Source of the DNA: Kitasatospora sp. MAP5-34
GTDB taxonomy: Bacteria > Actinomycetota > Actinomycetes > Streptomycetales > Streptomycetaceae
Assembly (NCBI RefSeq): GCF_029894335.1
Contig: NZ_JARXZC010000042.1
Coordinates: 1 to 64,000 of the forward strand
Length of the DNA: 64,000 nt
Direction: 5' to 3'
The notes under the pieces were generated by a model. The model was not told the origin of the DNA, did no database searches, and saw only the letters and a list, made by a program, of their open reading frames with translations. Below, piece by piece: positions 45,892-54,963 of the stretch. Each line of letters begins with the position of its first letter. Position 1 is the stretch's first letter. A program made the position numbers and the translations under genes.

Positions 45892-47172
45892 TCAGGCGGC
45901 ACCGGCAAGCGCCGAAATCTGGTCGTGCAGATCCGACACGCGATTGTCGGTCATGAGCGGCGCGAGCTGCGACCGGAGTCTCCGGAGCTTCTTGCCGAGG
46001 TAGCCCGAGCCGGTCTGCTCGGCGAGCTCGACCGCGCTCCCGCTGTACTGCATCAGCCGGTCGAGGTCGCCGCGCTGGGCGCCGAGCACGGCGAGTTCGG
46101 CCAGTACAGCCCCCCGGCGGCGCAGCGAGAGATCCTGCGCCAGTGCGGCCGTCAGGGACTGCTCGGCAAGGTCGGGGCGGCCGAGTTCGAGGTAGCAGGT
46201 CCCGCGTTCCTCGGCCAGGCGCGTGCCGTCGAACCGCAGCCATCCGCCGTTGTGGATCTCCCCGTCCAGCAGGTGCACTTGATCGGCGAGGTCCAGGGCG
46301 CGGTTGCAGGCGTCCAGGTCACCCATCCCCGCGTACGCCTCGGCCTGCACGGCGGCGACCCAGTACCGGGTGGAGAGCCGGCCATCCCCGCGCTCAGCGA
46401 CCATCGCCGCAGCCGACAGCATCGGGGCCACCACGCCGAACTTGCGCTCGTACATGCCGATGAACGCGTGCCGGGTCAGCGCACAGGCCCACAGGTCGTA
46501 ACTTCCAGCCTCTTTCGCGGCACTTGCCGCCAAGGCGTAGCACTGTGCCGCGTCGGTGTACCGGTTGGAGTCGAAGAAGATCTCCCCGGCGAGCTGGTAG
46601 AGGTCGCCCGCGAGCGCGCACAGCTGCTTGTGAGCTGCCTCGCTGCGTACCTCCTCCAGTCCCTTGGACAGGGTGCCCAGCTGGTGCCGCACCAGGGGGT
46701 AGACGGCCTGCTTGGACTCGGAGAGCGCGAAAACCTGCCAGAGATGGGAGTTCAGTGCACCGGCGGTCACGGTGAGGGATGCCGTCCGGCTGCTGAGTTC
46801 CTGGTGGGCGTCCAGCTGTGGGAGCGCGACGAAGGTTCCGGTTATGGCCGGCAGGCCCAGGAAATCGCGGCGGTTCATGTCGTCAACGTCACCAGCGTCT
46901 GGAGGATTCTCGGGAACCACCGGGCCGACCAGGAGCGGCAGAGCGGGTGTGCGGAGCAGGTCTGCCAGCCCTCGGGCAGTGACCTGCAAGAGCCGGGCCA
47001 TCTTGGGACGCAAGTAGCCCTGAGGGTCCGTTTTGCCGCCCTCCCACCGCACGACCGTGGAGGTGGCAACCCCAAGCTGTTCGGCGAACGATTCCTGACT
47101 GTAGCCCAGCGCTTTGCGCCGCTGGACAAGGCGTTCCCGCCTGGACGCCGTTCCCGCCCCCGCTCTGTCTAG
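45892..47172 (-). CDS. XRE-family regulator with TPR domain
   Basis: A regulator of about 426 residues. The helix-turn-helix is at the N-terminus (RKALGYSQESFAEQLGVATS, VVRWEGGKTDPQGYLRPKMA), followed by a linker and tetratricopeptide-like repeats (SNRYTDAAQCYALAASAAKE, AEAYAGMGDLDACNRALDLA). The 5' end is uncertain: no ATG, GTG or TTG lies in frame near 47172, while an ATG with a suitable position at 47176 is one frame off, next to a gcgggggcggg run. A TTG at 47274 is in frame but remote. A one-base indel in the G-run would restore a normal start. Confidence 0.8.
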   Translation of the reverse strand, partial: LDRAGAGTASRRERLVQRRKALGYSQESFAEQLGVATSTVVRWEGGKTDPQGYLRPKMARLLQVTARGLADLLRTPALPLLVGPVVPENPPDAGDVDDMNRRDFLGLPAITGTFVALPQLDAHQELSSRTASLTVTAGALNSHLWQVFALSESKQAVYPLVRHQLGTLSKGLEEVRSEAAHKQLCALAGDLYQLAGEIFFDSNRYTDAAQCYALAASAAKEAGSYDLWACALTRHAFIGMYERKFGVVAPMLSAAAMVAERGDGRLSTRYWVAAVQAEAYAGMGDLDACNRALDLADQVHLLDGEIHNGGWLRFDGTRLAEERGTCYLELGRPDLAEQSLTAALAQDLSLRRRGAVLAELAVLGAQRGDLDRLMQYSGSAVELAEQTGSGYLGKKLRRLRSQLAPLMTDNRVSDLHDQISALAGAA

Positions 47173-47319
47173 GCATACCCCGAGGTCAGCACAGTCAGTG
47201 CGCTGATTACGCCTGAGTGTTGCCCTGGTTCTGCTCTGGTCGCCGGCATCTGACGGCCGTTCACTGGTGACCAAGCCGCTCAACGCGGTAGAGCCCGCAG
47301 CCGCCCAGGGGAGACGCCG

Positions 47320-47742
47320 ATGACCACGAGCACGGAGCCTGGCGTCCGCGCGGTGGTCCCGGCGACGATGATGCTTCCCTATGCCCCGGAATCCGCGTCC
47401 GCCGCCCGCAGGCTGGTGCGGAACAAGCTCCGGGACTGGGAGTTGGACGCTCTGGTGGACGACGCCGAGGTGATCGTGTCCGAGCTGGCCACGAACGCGT
47501 ACCGCACCGGCTGTCACCGCAGGATGGCCGTCACGATCCGCCGCATCACCCTCCAGACGGTACGCATCGCTGTCCGGGACGGCTCCCGCACGATGCCCGT
47601 GCTGGTCGACGCCGGAGCGGGCGCCGAGTCGGGTCGGGGGCTCGGCATGGTGCACCAACTCACCCACGGGCACTGGGGTGTGCAGGTCGAGGCGCTCGGC
47701 AAGACCACCCACGCGGACCTGCGAGTGCGCGCCGTGCCCTGA
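47320..47742 (+). CDS. RsbW-like ATP-binding protein
   Basis: A 140-residue HATPase-fold protein: DAEVIVSELATNAYRTGCHR (N box), VRIAVRDGSRTMPVLVDAG and ESGRGLGMVHQLTHGHWG. It is divergent from the XRE/TPR regulator, the usual arrangement for this class in Streptomyces. It is less similar to the two copies at 35737 and 57059 than these are to each other. The ATG follows gggagacgccg. Confidence 0.87.
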   Translation: MTTSTEPGVRAVVPATMMLPYAPESASAARRLVRNKLRDWELDALVDDAEVIVSELATNAYRTGCHRRMAVTIRRITLQTVRIAVRDGSRTMPVLVDAGAGAESGRGLGMVHQLTHGHWGVQVEALGKTTHADLRVRAVP

Positions 47743-47832
47743 CACAGACTCCTCCCCGCACCCGGCGACGACACCCGCCGGGCGCGGGGAGGCCCACACC
47801 AACCGACGGACGAACCGAGAAGGGACCGACAG

Positions 47833-48009
<177 letters not shown>

Positions 48010-48019
48010 GCGAAACCCA

Positions 48020-49146
48020 GTGGACCAGTACCCGCAGCTCCTCGATGAGCTGAGCAACTCCGGGACGCTGGGGGAGGAGTGGCGGGGCGCGTTCGAGCGC
48101 GCCCCGCGCTCCGCCTTCATCCCGAACAGCATCTGGATCCCGGACGACGACGAACCCACCGGCTACCGCCGGGCCGGCCGCGCCGGTACTCCCGCCGACT
48201 GGTGGTCGGCCGTCAACGCGAACGACGTGGTGGTCACCCAACTGGACGACGGCGCCGACCACGGCCCCGGCACCTCCTCGGCGTCCATGCCCTCCCTGGT
48301 CGCCTCGATGCTCCACCACCTCGACGTGCGGGACACCGACACGGTCCTGGACATCGGCACCGGCACCGGATGGACAACCGCCCTGCTGTGCGCGCGACTC
48401 GGAGACCACCGGGTGACCTCGATCGAGGTGGACGCCACCCTGGCCGGCGCGGCAGCCGAACGCCTTGCCGACCAAGGCGTCTTCCCGACGCTGGTGGTCG
48501 GGGACGGCCTCACCGGCTGGCCGGCCGGCGCACCGTACGACCGCATCCACTCCACGGCGGCCGTGCAGCACGTCCCGCTCCCGTGGCTCGAGCAGACCCG
48601 CCCCGGCGGCCTCATCGTGACCCCTGGGGCACGCCCTACGCCAACGCCGGGTTGCTGCGCCTGGTGGTCGGCGAACGGGGCCGTGAGTCGTACGGCCGTT
48701 TCGTGGACAACGTGTCGTTCATGTGGATGCGGGCGCAGCGCCCGCATACGGTGACCGGCCCGGACCGGTCACCGCAGGCGAGGGGCGCCTCCCCGATGGA
48801 CCCCGACCTCGCGGAGGAGAACGTGCACGCGGCGTTCGCCATCGGCCTGCGTGTCCCGGGCGTGCGCTACGTCCACACCTGGGATGCCGCCGATCCGCAC
48901 CGCACCTTCCGCATACAACTGTCGGACGGGCCCGGTGGTTCGTGGGCGTCGGCACGGTACCAGGGGTGGGAGCAGGAGGACGCCGTCCAGCAGGCCGGGC
49001 CCCGGCGGCTCTGGGACGAGGTCGCCTCGGCCCGGCTGTGGTGGCTGGAGGCAGGCAGGCCCGAGCTGTCGCGGTTCGGCCTGACAGTCACGGCGGACGG
49101 CGAGCAGTCCGTCTGGCTGGACGAGCCCCGCAACCCCGTCGGCTGA
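48020..49146 (+). pseudogene. PIMT/TgmC-like methyltransferase, frameshifted
   Basis: A SAM-dependent methyltransferase of about 375 residues split by one base. The first frame (GTG 48020) reads LSNSGTLGEEWRGAFERAPR, TSSASMPSLVASML and DTVLDIGTGTGWTTALLCAR (SAM motif). At about 48630 a gacccctgg run, which should be gaccccctgg, shifts the frame, and the rest follows: WGTPYANAGLLRLVVGERG, SRFGLTVTADGEQSVWLDEP. The architecture matches the methyltransferases of ATP-grasp (graspetide) maturation systems and protein-isoaspartate methyltransferases. No ATP-grasp gene is present nearby. Confidence 0.75.
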
Positions 49147-49293
49147 CCTCCGGGGTCCCCGTGCTGCCCGGGACCTTCGGCCCGCGATACGCCGCGCCGG
49201 ACTTCCCCGCCGACCCGCAGGGGGAGTCCCGCCCCGCCGCCCGTTCGGAGGAGCCGGATCGCGCGGTGGCTCGCGGTGGATGGCGGTGGATGG

Positions 49294-49330
49294 CGTGATG
49301 GCCTCGCCCCCGCCAGGGGCGAGGCCATCA
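49294..49330. terminator. Hairpin after ArsI gene
   Basis: A 16-bp perfect stem, gtgatggcctcgcccc / ggggcgaggccatcac, with a 5-base loop, 12 bases past the end of the minus-strand ArsI/CadI-like gene. Confidence 0.8.
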
Positions 49331-49341
49331 CGTGGTGGTGG

Positions 49342-49809
49342 TCAGCCGCAGACGCATCCGGCCGCCGCGGTGGCGGGTTCGGAGGTCTGCTCGCCGCTGG
49401 CGCAGCAGGCATCTCCTGCGGCGGCGTTCTTGCCGAGCCGGTCGCCGTCGGCCTTGACGACATAGACCTCCCAGGGCTCCCTGCCCGGGCCGTGGACCCA
49501 GACCTTGTCCTGGAGGGCATAGCAGCAGGAGGTGTCGTTCTCCTCGGACGTGGCCAGGCCCGCGTCCTTCAGGCGGTCGGCGGCTGCGGTGACTTGCTCG
49601 GTGGAGGCGACCTCGACGCCGAGGTGGTCCAGACGGGTGTCCTCGCCGGCCTGACCCTCGATGAGGACGAGCTTGAGCGGGGGCTCGGTGACGGCGAAGT
49701 TCGCGTAGCCGGGCCGGCGCTTGGCGGGCCCGGTGCCGAAGAGTTCGGAGTAGAAGGCGATGGAGCCTTCGAGGTCGGCGACGCGAAGGGCGAGCTGGAC
49801 GCGGGACAT
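49342..49809 (-). CDS. arsI: ArsI/CadI-type metalloenzyme
   Basis: A 155-residue VOC-fold protein with the ArsI/CadI pattern: RVQLALRVADLEGSIAFYSE, the Cys pair and context SEENDTSCCYALQDKVWVHG, and EPWEVYVVKAD. ArsI cleaves the carbon-arsenic bond of trivalent organoarsenicals; CadI proteins respond to cadmium. A cysteine-rich tail (DACCASGEQ, CVCG at the end) may bind arsenic. It is divergent from the ArsR gene, with which it shares an operator region. Confidence 0.87.
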   Translation of the reverse strand: MSRVQLALRVADLEGSIAFYSELFGTGPAKRRPGYANFAVTEPPLKLVLIEGQAGEDTRLDHLGVEVASTEQVTAAADRLKDAGLATSEENDTSCCYALQDKVWVHGPGREPWEVYVVKADGDRLGKNAAAGDACCASGEQTSEPATAAAGCVCG

Positions 49810-49814
49810 GGCGT

Positions 49815-49895
49815 CTCCCCGATCCGATCCTTGATTCGACGGTTGTCGATATGGCCGACCTTGCCACCAGAATCGATGACTGTCAATATAGATGC
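49815..49895. promoter_or_regulatory. Divergent ars operator/promoter region
   Basis: An AT-richer region between ArsI and ArsR genes with imperfect inverted repeats: ttgattcgacggttgtcgat and atcgatgactgtcaatatag. The recurring tcga / tcaat half-sites are like ArsR-family operators. The ArsR repressor probably controls both directions. Confidence 0.5.
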
Positions 49896-50264
49896 ATGTC
49901 GAATCTGGAACTGCCGGTGCTCGGCCGGGACGACGCGGCCGTGTGCTGCTCGCCGATGGTCCGCGAGCCGCTGGGTGAAGAGGCCGCCGTCGATCTGGCG
50001 AAGATGTTCAAGGCCCTGTCGGACCCGGTGCGGCTGCGGCTGCTGTCGCTGATCGCCTCGCACGAGGGCGGCGAGGCGTGCGTCTGCGACCTGACCGGCC
50101 CGTTCGACGTGTCCCAGCCGACGATCTCCCACCATCTGAAGGTGCTGCGCGAGGCCGGCCTGGTCGGCTCCGAGCGCCGTGGGACCTGGGTCTACTACTG
50201 GGTGCTGCCCGGCGCCCTGGCCCGCCTGTCGTCCCTGCTCGAGGCCCCGGCGGGTGCGAGATGA
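49896..50264 (+). CDS. arsR: ArsR-family arsenic-responsive repressor
   Basis: A 122-residue winged-helix repressor: KMFKALSDPVRLRLLSLIAS, the metal-site segment GEACVCDLTGPF with the usual CxC-like pair, and recognition helix VSQPTISHHLKVLREAGLVG. An extra cysteine pair near the N-terminus (AAVCCSP) may give a third arsenic ligand. ATG 49896 is chosen because family members begin close before this point. The stop overlaps the next start (ATGA). Confidence 0.93.
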   Translation: MSNLELPVLGRDDAAVCCSPMVREPLGEEAAVDLAKMFKALSDPVRLRLLSLIASHEGGEACVCDLTGPFDVSQPTISHHLKVLREAGLVGSERRGTWVYYWVLPGALARLSSLLEAPAGAR

Positions 50265-51004
50265 CCGCGACAGCCCCGCTGGGCCGAAGGGCGGCCGTGG
50301 AGTTCGTCGGGACCGGCGCGCTGGTCGCGGTCGTGGTCGGCTCCGGTATCCAGGCCGCCAAGCTCACCTCGGACGTGGGCGTGCAGTTGCTGGCCGACTC
50401 GCTGGCGACCGTGTTCGGCCTGGGCGTGCTGATCCTGCTGCTCGGCCCCGTCTCCGGGGCCCACTTCAACCCGGTCGTCACCCTGGCCGCCTGGTGGAGC
50501 GGTCGCCGCGACGGCGACGGGCCCGGCCTGCGGGAGGCCGCGGCCTATGTCCCGGCCCAGATCGCCGGCGCGATCGGCGGGGCGGTGCTCGCGGACGCGA
50601 TGTTCGCCGAGCCGCTGGTGCGCTGGTCGACGCATGACCGCTGGGCGCCGCATCTGTGGCTGGGCGAGGTCGTCGCGACCGCCGGCCTCATCCTGCTGAT
50701 CTTCGGCCTGGCCCGCACCGGCCGCGCGCACTTCGCCCCGGTCGCGGTCGCCTCGTACATCGGCGCCGCCTACTGGTTCACGTCCTCGACCAGCTTCGCG
50801 AACCCGGCGGTGACCATCGGCCGGGCCTTCACCGACACCTTCGCCGGCATCGCCCCCTCCTCCGTCCTGCCGTTCATCGCCGCCCAGCTCGTCGGCCTGG
50901 TGGTCGGCGCCGCGCTGGTCGCGGTGCTGTTCGGCCGCCCGGCGCCCGCCGCCGAGGACGTCGTCGTCCCGCATGGCGACCACCTGGCCGCCACCAGCCG
51001 CTGA
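50261..51004 (+). CDS. Aquaporin-family channel (AqpS-like)
   Basis: A 247-residue MIP channel with six membrane helices and both half-helix motifs, HFNPVVT and FANPAVT. In ars operons such aquaglyceroporins replace ArsB and let arsenite, made by ArsC, leave the cell. It overlaps the ArsR stop (ATGA) and is followed by ArsC after 42 bases. Its place in the operon makes an arsenic role very likely. Confidence 0.9.
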   Translation: MTATAPLGRRAAVEFVGTGALVAVVVGSGIQAAKLTSDVGVQLLADSLATVFGLGVLILLLGPVSGAHFNPVVTLAAWWSGRRDGDGPGLREAAAYVPAQIAGAIGGAVLADAMFAEPLVRWSTHDRWAPHLWLGEVVATAGLILLIFGLARTGRAHFAPVAVASYIGAAYWFTSSTSFANPAVTIGRAFTDTFAGIAPSSVLPFIAAQLVGLVVGAALVAVLFGRPAPAAEDVVVPHGDHLAATSR

Positions 51005-51046
51005 ACCACCACCCGCCGCACCGCCTCATGACCCAAGGAGGTCCCC

Positions 51047-51475
51047 GTGAGCGCCCCCGCCGTCCCGTCCGTCCCATCCGTGCTGTTCGTCTGCGTGCAC
51101 AACGCCGGCCGGTCCCAGATGGCCGCCGCGTTCCTCACCCGCCTCGGCGGCGGCCACGTCGAGGTCCGCTCGGCCGGCTCCGCCCCCGCCGAGACCGTCA
51201 ACCCCGCGGCGGTCGAGGCGATGCGCGAGGTCGGCATCGACATCTCCGCCGAGACCCCGAAGGTCCTGACCGTCGAGGCCGTGCAGAGTTCCGACGTGGT
51301 GATCACCATGGGCTGCGGCGACGCCTGCCCGTACTTCCCCGGCAAGCAGTACCTGGACTGGAAGCTGGAGGACCCGGCCGGCCAGGGCGTCGACGCGGTC
51401 CGCCCGATCCGCGACCGGATCGAGACCCGCATCCGCGGCCTGCTCGCCGACCTCGGCATCACGGCCCGGGCATGA
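51047..51475 (+). CDS. arsC: Arsenate reductase, LMW-phosphatase type
   Basis: A 142-residue enzyme that reduces arsenate to arsenite. The P-loop-like site is VLFVCVHNAGRSQMAAAFL with the nucleophilic cysteine, and the resolving region holds ITMGCGDACPYFPGKQYLDW with further cysteines. GTG 51047 follows aaggaggtcccc. The pair with the upstream aquaporin makes a complete reduce-and-release arsenic system. Confidence 0.93.
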   Translation: MSAPAVPSVPSVLFVCVHNAGRSQMAAAFLTRLGGGHVEVRSAGSAPAETVNPAAVEAMREVGIDISAETPKVLTVEAVQSSDVVITMGCGDACPYFPGKQYLDWKLEDPAGQGVDAVRPIRDRIETRIRGLLADLGITARA

Positions 51476-51585
51476 CCACCTCGGGCACTCGCACGCAGTA
51501 CGGCCCACCCGGCCCCACCCGGCCCCGTCCGGGACGGCCCGGTGGGACGGCGGCTGCGCGTGTCACGGAAACCGCTGCGACCGGG

Positions 51586-51993
51586 TCAAGTCGACGCCGA
51601 GGCACAGGTCTTGGTCAGGTCACCCGCAGCACTCGCGATCGGCCCGAGATCGGGCGTCGTGCCGTCGGCGACGCTCTTCTGGGCATTGCCGACGGCCTTT
51701 GACAGATCGTCAGCCACCTTCTTGAGGTCGGCCTTGCTGCCCGGCTTCCGGAGCTTCCCGGCATCCTCGTCGAGCTTCTTCAGCGCCTGTACGGTTTTCT
51801 GCCGCCGGCTCTCGTCGGTCAACTGACCGACGTTGGTGGCCGAGTCGGTCAGGTCCTGCACGTCACCGGCGACACTGACGGCCGTCTTGCCGCAACTCAA
51901 AGCCTTGTTGGCGCTGCTGCAGCTCGCGAGAAGCGGCACGGCCGCAAGCAGCGCGACCAGCGCGAGCACTGAACGGTTCGACTTCACAGACAT
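51586..51993 (-). CDS. Small lipoprotein
   Basis: A 135-residue exported lipoprotein. The signal peptide (SVLALVALLAAVPLLASC) ends in the lipobox LASC, so the mature protein starts at Cys25. The mature part is helical with AGDVQDLTDSATNVGQLTDE and KKLDEDAGKLRKPGSKADLK and two further cysteines. The function is unknown. The start is ATG 51993. Confidence 0.75.
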   Translation of the reverse strand: MSVKSNRSVLALVALLAAVPLLASCSSANKALSCGKTAVSVAGDVQDLTDSATNVGQLTDESRRQKTVQALKKLDEDAGKLRKPGSKADLKKVADDLSKAVGNAQKSVADGTTPDLGPIASAAGDLTKTCASAST

Positions 51994-52131
51994 GTCGAGC
52001 TTCCTCCCCGGAAACGAGCCCCCGCAAGCCGGCCTCAGGGACCTCTCCCGGTAAACACCTAGGGGCCCCGGACCGGTCCATCCTCCTCTGAGTCGACGTC
52101 AAGTCACTTTAATACGACTAGAGTTGCAGCT

Positions 52132-53346
52132 ATGACCGGAATTCGTCGTGCCGCCGCACCGGCCGCGTTCGTGCTTGCCCTCGCCCTGTCCACCGCCACG
52201 GCAGGAGCCGCCTCGGCGGCCGCCGGGCCCGCCGCCGCCGCGACGGCTGCCCCGTCCGGCGTCGGCGCGACGGCTGCCCCGTCCGGCGTCGGCGTCCAGT
52301 TGGCGCTGCCCCGCCCCACCAGCCCGCACGCGGTCGGACTCAGCACACTGCACCTGGTCGACGCGGACCGCCCGGACCCCTGGGTGCCCGCCGCCGGCCC
52401 GCGCCAGCTGATGGTGTCGGTCTACTACCCCGCACGGCCCGGCACCGGCGAGCCCGCACAGTACATGACCACCGAGGAAGCACAACTCCTCCTGCAGCGG
52501 CAGGCACCAGGAGCCGGCATCCCGCCCCGGACGCTCAGCGACACCCGCACCTGGGCACGGACCGGCCCCCGCCCGGCGCCCGGCCGCTTCCCCCTGGTGC
52601 TGCTCTCTCCCGGCTACACCATGCCGCGCTCCACCCTCACCAGCCTCGCCGAGGACCTGGCCAGCCACGGCTATGTGGTCGCCCTGGTCAACCACACCTA
52701 CGAGGACTCGGGAACCACCTTCCCCGACGGCCGGACCCTCACCTGCGGCACCTTCTGCGACCACCTCCCCGACGGGTGGCCGCAGGTGAACCAGATCCGG
52801 GCCACGGACATCTCGTTCGTCATCGACCAACTGACCGGCCACCACTCTCCCTGGCACTACGCGCACATGATCGACCCGCAGCGGATCGGCATGGCAGGCC
52901 ACTCCGTCGGCGGCAGCTCCGCCGCCTCGGCCATGGCCGCCGACCAGCGGGTGCGCGCCGGGGTGGATATGGACGGCACGTTCGACATCCCCATCCCCGC
53001 CACCGGTCTGGACCACCGCCCCTTCCTGCTGCTGGGCACCCAGTCCGGACACGCCCCCGGCGAGGACGCCTCCTGGGACAGTGCCTGGGCGAACCTGGAC
53101 GGCTGGAAGCGCTGGCTGACCGTCAGCGGCACCGACCACGTCAGCTTCACCGACCTGACCGTGCTCGCCTCCGAGTTGAACATCCCCCTCCCGGGCGCGA
53201 CCCTCCCGGGGCAACGCGCAGCGGAGCTCACCCGCTCCTACGTCGCGGCCTTCTTCGACCTCCAGCTGAAGGGCATCCCCCAGCCCCTGCTCGACGGCCC
53301 GTCACCGGCGAACCCGGAGGTCACCTTCCAGCACCCGAGCCCGTGA
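52132..53346 (+). CDS. Secreted alpha/beta hydrolase (PAF-acetylhydrolase-like)
   Basis: A 404-residue exported hydrolase. A signal peptide (AAFVLALALSTATAGAASA) is followed by an Ala/Pro linker with a duplicated ATAAPSGVG unit, then the hydrolase domain: FPLVLLSPGYTMPRSTLTSL, nucleophile in MAGHSVGGSSAASAM, and a late SGTDHVSFTD with the catalytic His. The layout resembles platelet-activating-factor acetylhydrolases and related lipases or esterases. It stands alone. Confidence 0.85.
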   Translation: MTGIRRAAAPAAFVLALALSTATAGAASAAAGPAAAATAAPSGVGATAAPSGVGVQLALPRPTSPHAVGLSTLHLVDADRPDPWVPAAGPRQLMVSVYYPARPGTGEPAQYMTTEEAQLLLQRQAPGAGIPPRTLSDTRTWARTGPRPAPGRFPLVLLSPGYTMPRSTLTSLAEDLASHGYVVALVNHTYEDSGTTFPDGRTLTCGTFCDHLPDGWPQVNQIRATDISFVIDQLTGHHSPWHYAHMIDPQRIGMAGHSVGGSSAASAMAADQRVRAGVDMDGTFDIPIPATGLDHRPFLLLGTQSGHAPGEDASWDSAWANLDGWKRWLTVSGTDHVSFTDLTVLASELNIPLPGATLPGQRAAELTRSYVAAFFDLQLKGIPQPLLDGPSPANPEVTFQHPSP

Positions 53347-53364
53347 CGGCGGGCAGGCCGGACG

Positions 53365-53395
53365 CCCTGGCTCGGCCTGGATAGCTGAGCCAGGG
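53365..53395. terminator. Bidirectional hairpin
   Basis: ccctggctc / gagccaggg, a 9-bp stem with a 13-base loop, between convergent genes ending at 53346 and 53409. Confidence 0.6.
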
Positions 53396-53408
53396 CACGG
53401 GATGCCTG

Positions 53409-53771
53409 TCAGGTCCCGAGGTATTCGAGGAGCCAGCTGATGGGCAGGTTGTCCGCCCAGTCTGCGGCGTCCTTCTTCATGCGGCCGATGACGACCTTCT
53501 GGGTGCCCGGGGGGAGCTTCTCGGCGAGGCGGTTGCCACCATCGGGGACATTGCGGGGCGTCACGCCGCTCCAGGTGCCGTTGGTGTAGATGCTCACGCC
53601 GAGCTTGGTGTCCGCCCACGCGCAGCCGAAGCTGAGCCACGTGTCGCCCCATGGACCGGCGTTGGGCGGTGGCACGGTCAGGATGATGGTGTGCTTGTAG
53701 TGGATGAGGGCGCCGGTCTCGGTGAACGCGAAGCCGTGCGGGATCTCTTCGGTCTGGAAGCTGTTGGCCAC
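53409..53771 (-). CDS. Hypothetical protein, phage- or toxin-like beta-rich
   Basis: A 120-residue protein of unknown function, mostly beta-strand by composition: IPHGFAFTETGALIHYKHTI, GDTWLSFGCAWADTKLGVSI and a tail LPISWLLEYLGT. GTG 53771 follows aaggagtacct. Codon use is less biased than its neighbours. The gene has no visible partner. Confidence 0.55.
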   Translation of the reverse strand: MANSFQTEEIPHGFAFTETGALIHYKHTIILTVPPPNAGPWGDTWLSFGCAWADTKLGVSIYTNGTWSGVTPRNVPDGGNRLAEKLPPGTQKVVIGRMKKDAADWADNLPISWLLEYLGT

Positions 53772-54032
53772 AGGTACTCCTTGCTCCGGAGGGGCATGGC
53801 ACCTCACACGGTACGGACACGAAGGACAGCTTTGTCGCCAGCCGGAGTCAAACCACTGGTTCGAGCGGACCCGAAGCACAACCCCGGTAGCCCACGCCCG
53901 CCCGCACACCTCCCACGCCGGTCAGCCCTCGCCGACGCTCTGACCGCCGCCTCCCGCGAATGCCGCGCCGGCGGGCACGGCGACGCCACCGCCGTGGTCC
54001 TCCTCTGACACCACCCGCGGGCCCGGCCGGTT

Positions 54033-54101
54033 CCCGACTTCGATGACACAGATCGACGTTGTCCCGACTTCGGTGACAACCGTCCCGACTTCGCCGTCAC
54101 A
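54033..54101. repeat. Three cccgacttcg-N-tgaca repeats, possible IS end
   Basis: cccgacttcgatgaca (54033), cccgacttcggtgaca (54063) and cccgacttcgccgtcaca (54084) are repeated in direct orientation. Such multiple end repeats resemble the termini of IS21-type elements as I remember them; no transposase gene remains. The flanking 53772-54138 has no gene. Confidence 0.4.
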
Positions 54102-54138
54102 GGACAGCCGGGGCTGGTCCGGTGGTACGGCCGGGCGG

Positions 54139-54213
54139 TCAGGCGACCGGGAAGTCCCCGATCTTGACCCCGGTGACGAACACACGCCAGGCGTCGGTGG
54201 GGAAGACCAGTGG
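54139..54213 (-). pseudogene. C-terminal DUF397 fragment
   Basis: Only the last 25 residues of a DUF397 protein are left (PLVFPTDAWRVFVTGVKIGD, then FPVA and stop). The segment 54112-54213 is nearly identical to 55690-55791, the end of the intact DUF397 gene at 55717, so it is a broken duplicate. Confidence 0.7.
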
Positions 54214-54306
54214 CCGATCACAGATCTTGCCTGCCCCGGGTGTGCGCCCTGGCGCCCCAGCGGGCCGAGAGCCGGGCTGGCGCCGGTAGTTGGCCCAGGA
54301 TATGCC

Positions 54307-54331
54307 ACAGCCCCCGCAGTGCGGGGGCTGT
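54307..54331. terminator. Hairpin downstream of DUF397 gene
   Basis: A 12-bp stem, acagcccccgca / tgcgggggctgt, with a one-base loop. It is a near copy of the module at 34054-34080, including the preceding gttggcccag sequence. Confidence 0.65.
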
Positions 54332-54347
54332 CGGGGCGCGGACCGGG

Positions 54348-54560
54348 TCAGCAGTCTGCGGGGAAGTCACCGGACTTGATCCCGGCCACGAAGGCTGACC
54401 ATGCGTCGGTGGGGAAGACCAGCGCGGGGCCGTCAGGGTCCTTGGAGTCACGGACCGGCATCAGGCTGGGGAAGCCGTCGGCCACCTCGATGCAGTTGCC
54501 GCCGTTCCCGCCGCTGAATGAAGACTTACGCCATGTCACGTCTGTGAGATCTACGGTCAT
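54348..54560 (-). CDS. DUF397 small protein
   Basis: A 70-residue DUF397 protein: DVTWRKSSFSGGNGGNCIEV, PVRDSKDPDGPALVF, WSAFVAGIKSGDFPADC. ATG 54560 follows gggagtacaagta. It is one of a run of minus-strand DUF397 genes without an intact XRE partner of their own. Confidence 0.9.
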   Translation of the reverse strand: MTVDLTDVTWRKSSFSGGNGGNCIEVADGFPSLMPVRDSKDPDGPALVFPTDAWSAFVAGIKSGDFPADC

Positions 54561-54657
54561 TACTTGTACTCCCTTGCAACTTCCCTCAGCCAGAGAACCG
54601 ACACTCCAGGGTACGCAACAGCCCCCGCGCGGCCGGGGCTGTCGAGGGTCGGGGCGG

Positions 54658-54870
54658 TCAGCAGTCGGCGGGGAAGTCCCCGGCGCGAACACCTGCCACG
54701 AAGGCTGACCACGCGGCGGCCGGGAAGACCAGCGCTGGGCCGTCGGGGTCCTTGGAGTCCCGGACAGGCACGATGGCCGTAAGGCCGTCGGCTGCCTCGA
54801 TGCACTCGCCCTGTCCGTTGCTGTACGTGCTCTTGCGCCACACGGCTTCGCAGGTGTCGACCTTGCTCAT
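54658..54870 (-). CDS. DUF397 small protein
   Basis: A 70-residue DUF397 protein: EAVWRKSTYSNGQGECIEAA, PVRDSKDPDGPALVF, WSAFVAGVRAGDFPADC. It lies 97 bases upstream of the next copy. The C-terminal half is almost the same as at 54964, the N-terminal half differs, as if partner specificity lies there. Confidence 0.9.
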   Translation of the reverse strand: MSKVDTCEAVWRKSTYSNGQGECIEAADGLTAIVPVRDSKDPDGPALVFPAAAWSAFVAGVRAGDFPADC

Positions 54871-54963
54871 GCTGCTACCTCTTCTCTCAGTGCATCTCCT
54901 CGGCCACCCCGGCGATCAGGCCCGACGTATCGTCAGGACTGATCGCCACGGCCCGAAGGTTGT

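Noticed and set aside
53820-54708. Plus-strand frames across the DUF397 array
   Set aside because: They are antisense to DUF397 genes with intact family motifs, and their products are unstructured Ser/Pro/Arg-rich sequence.
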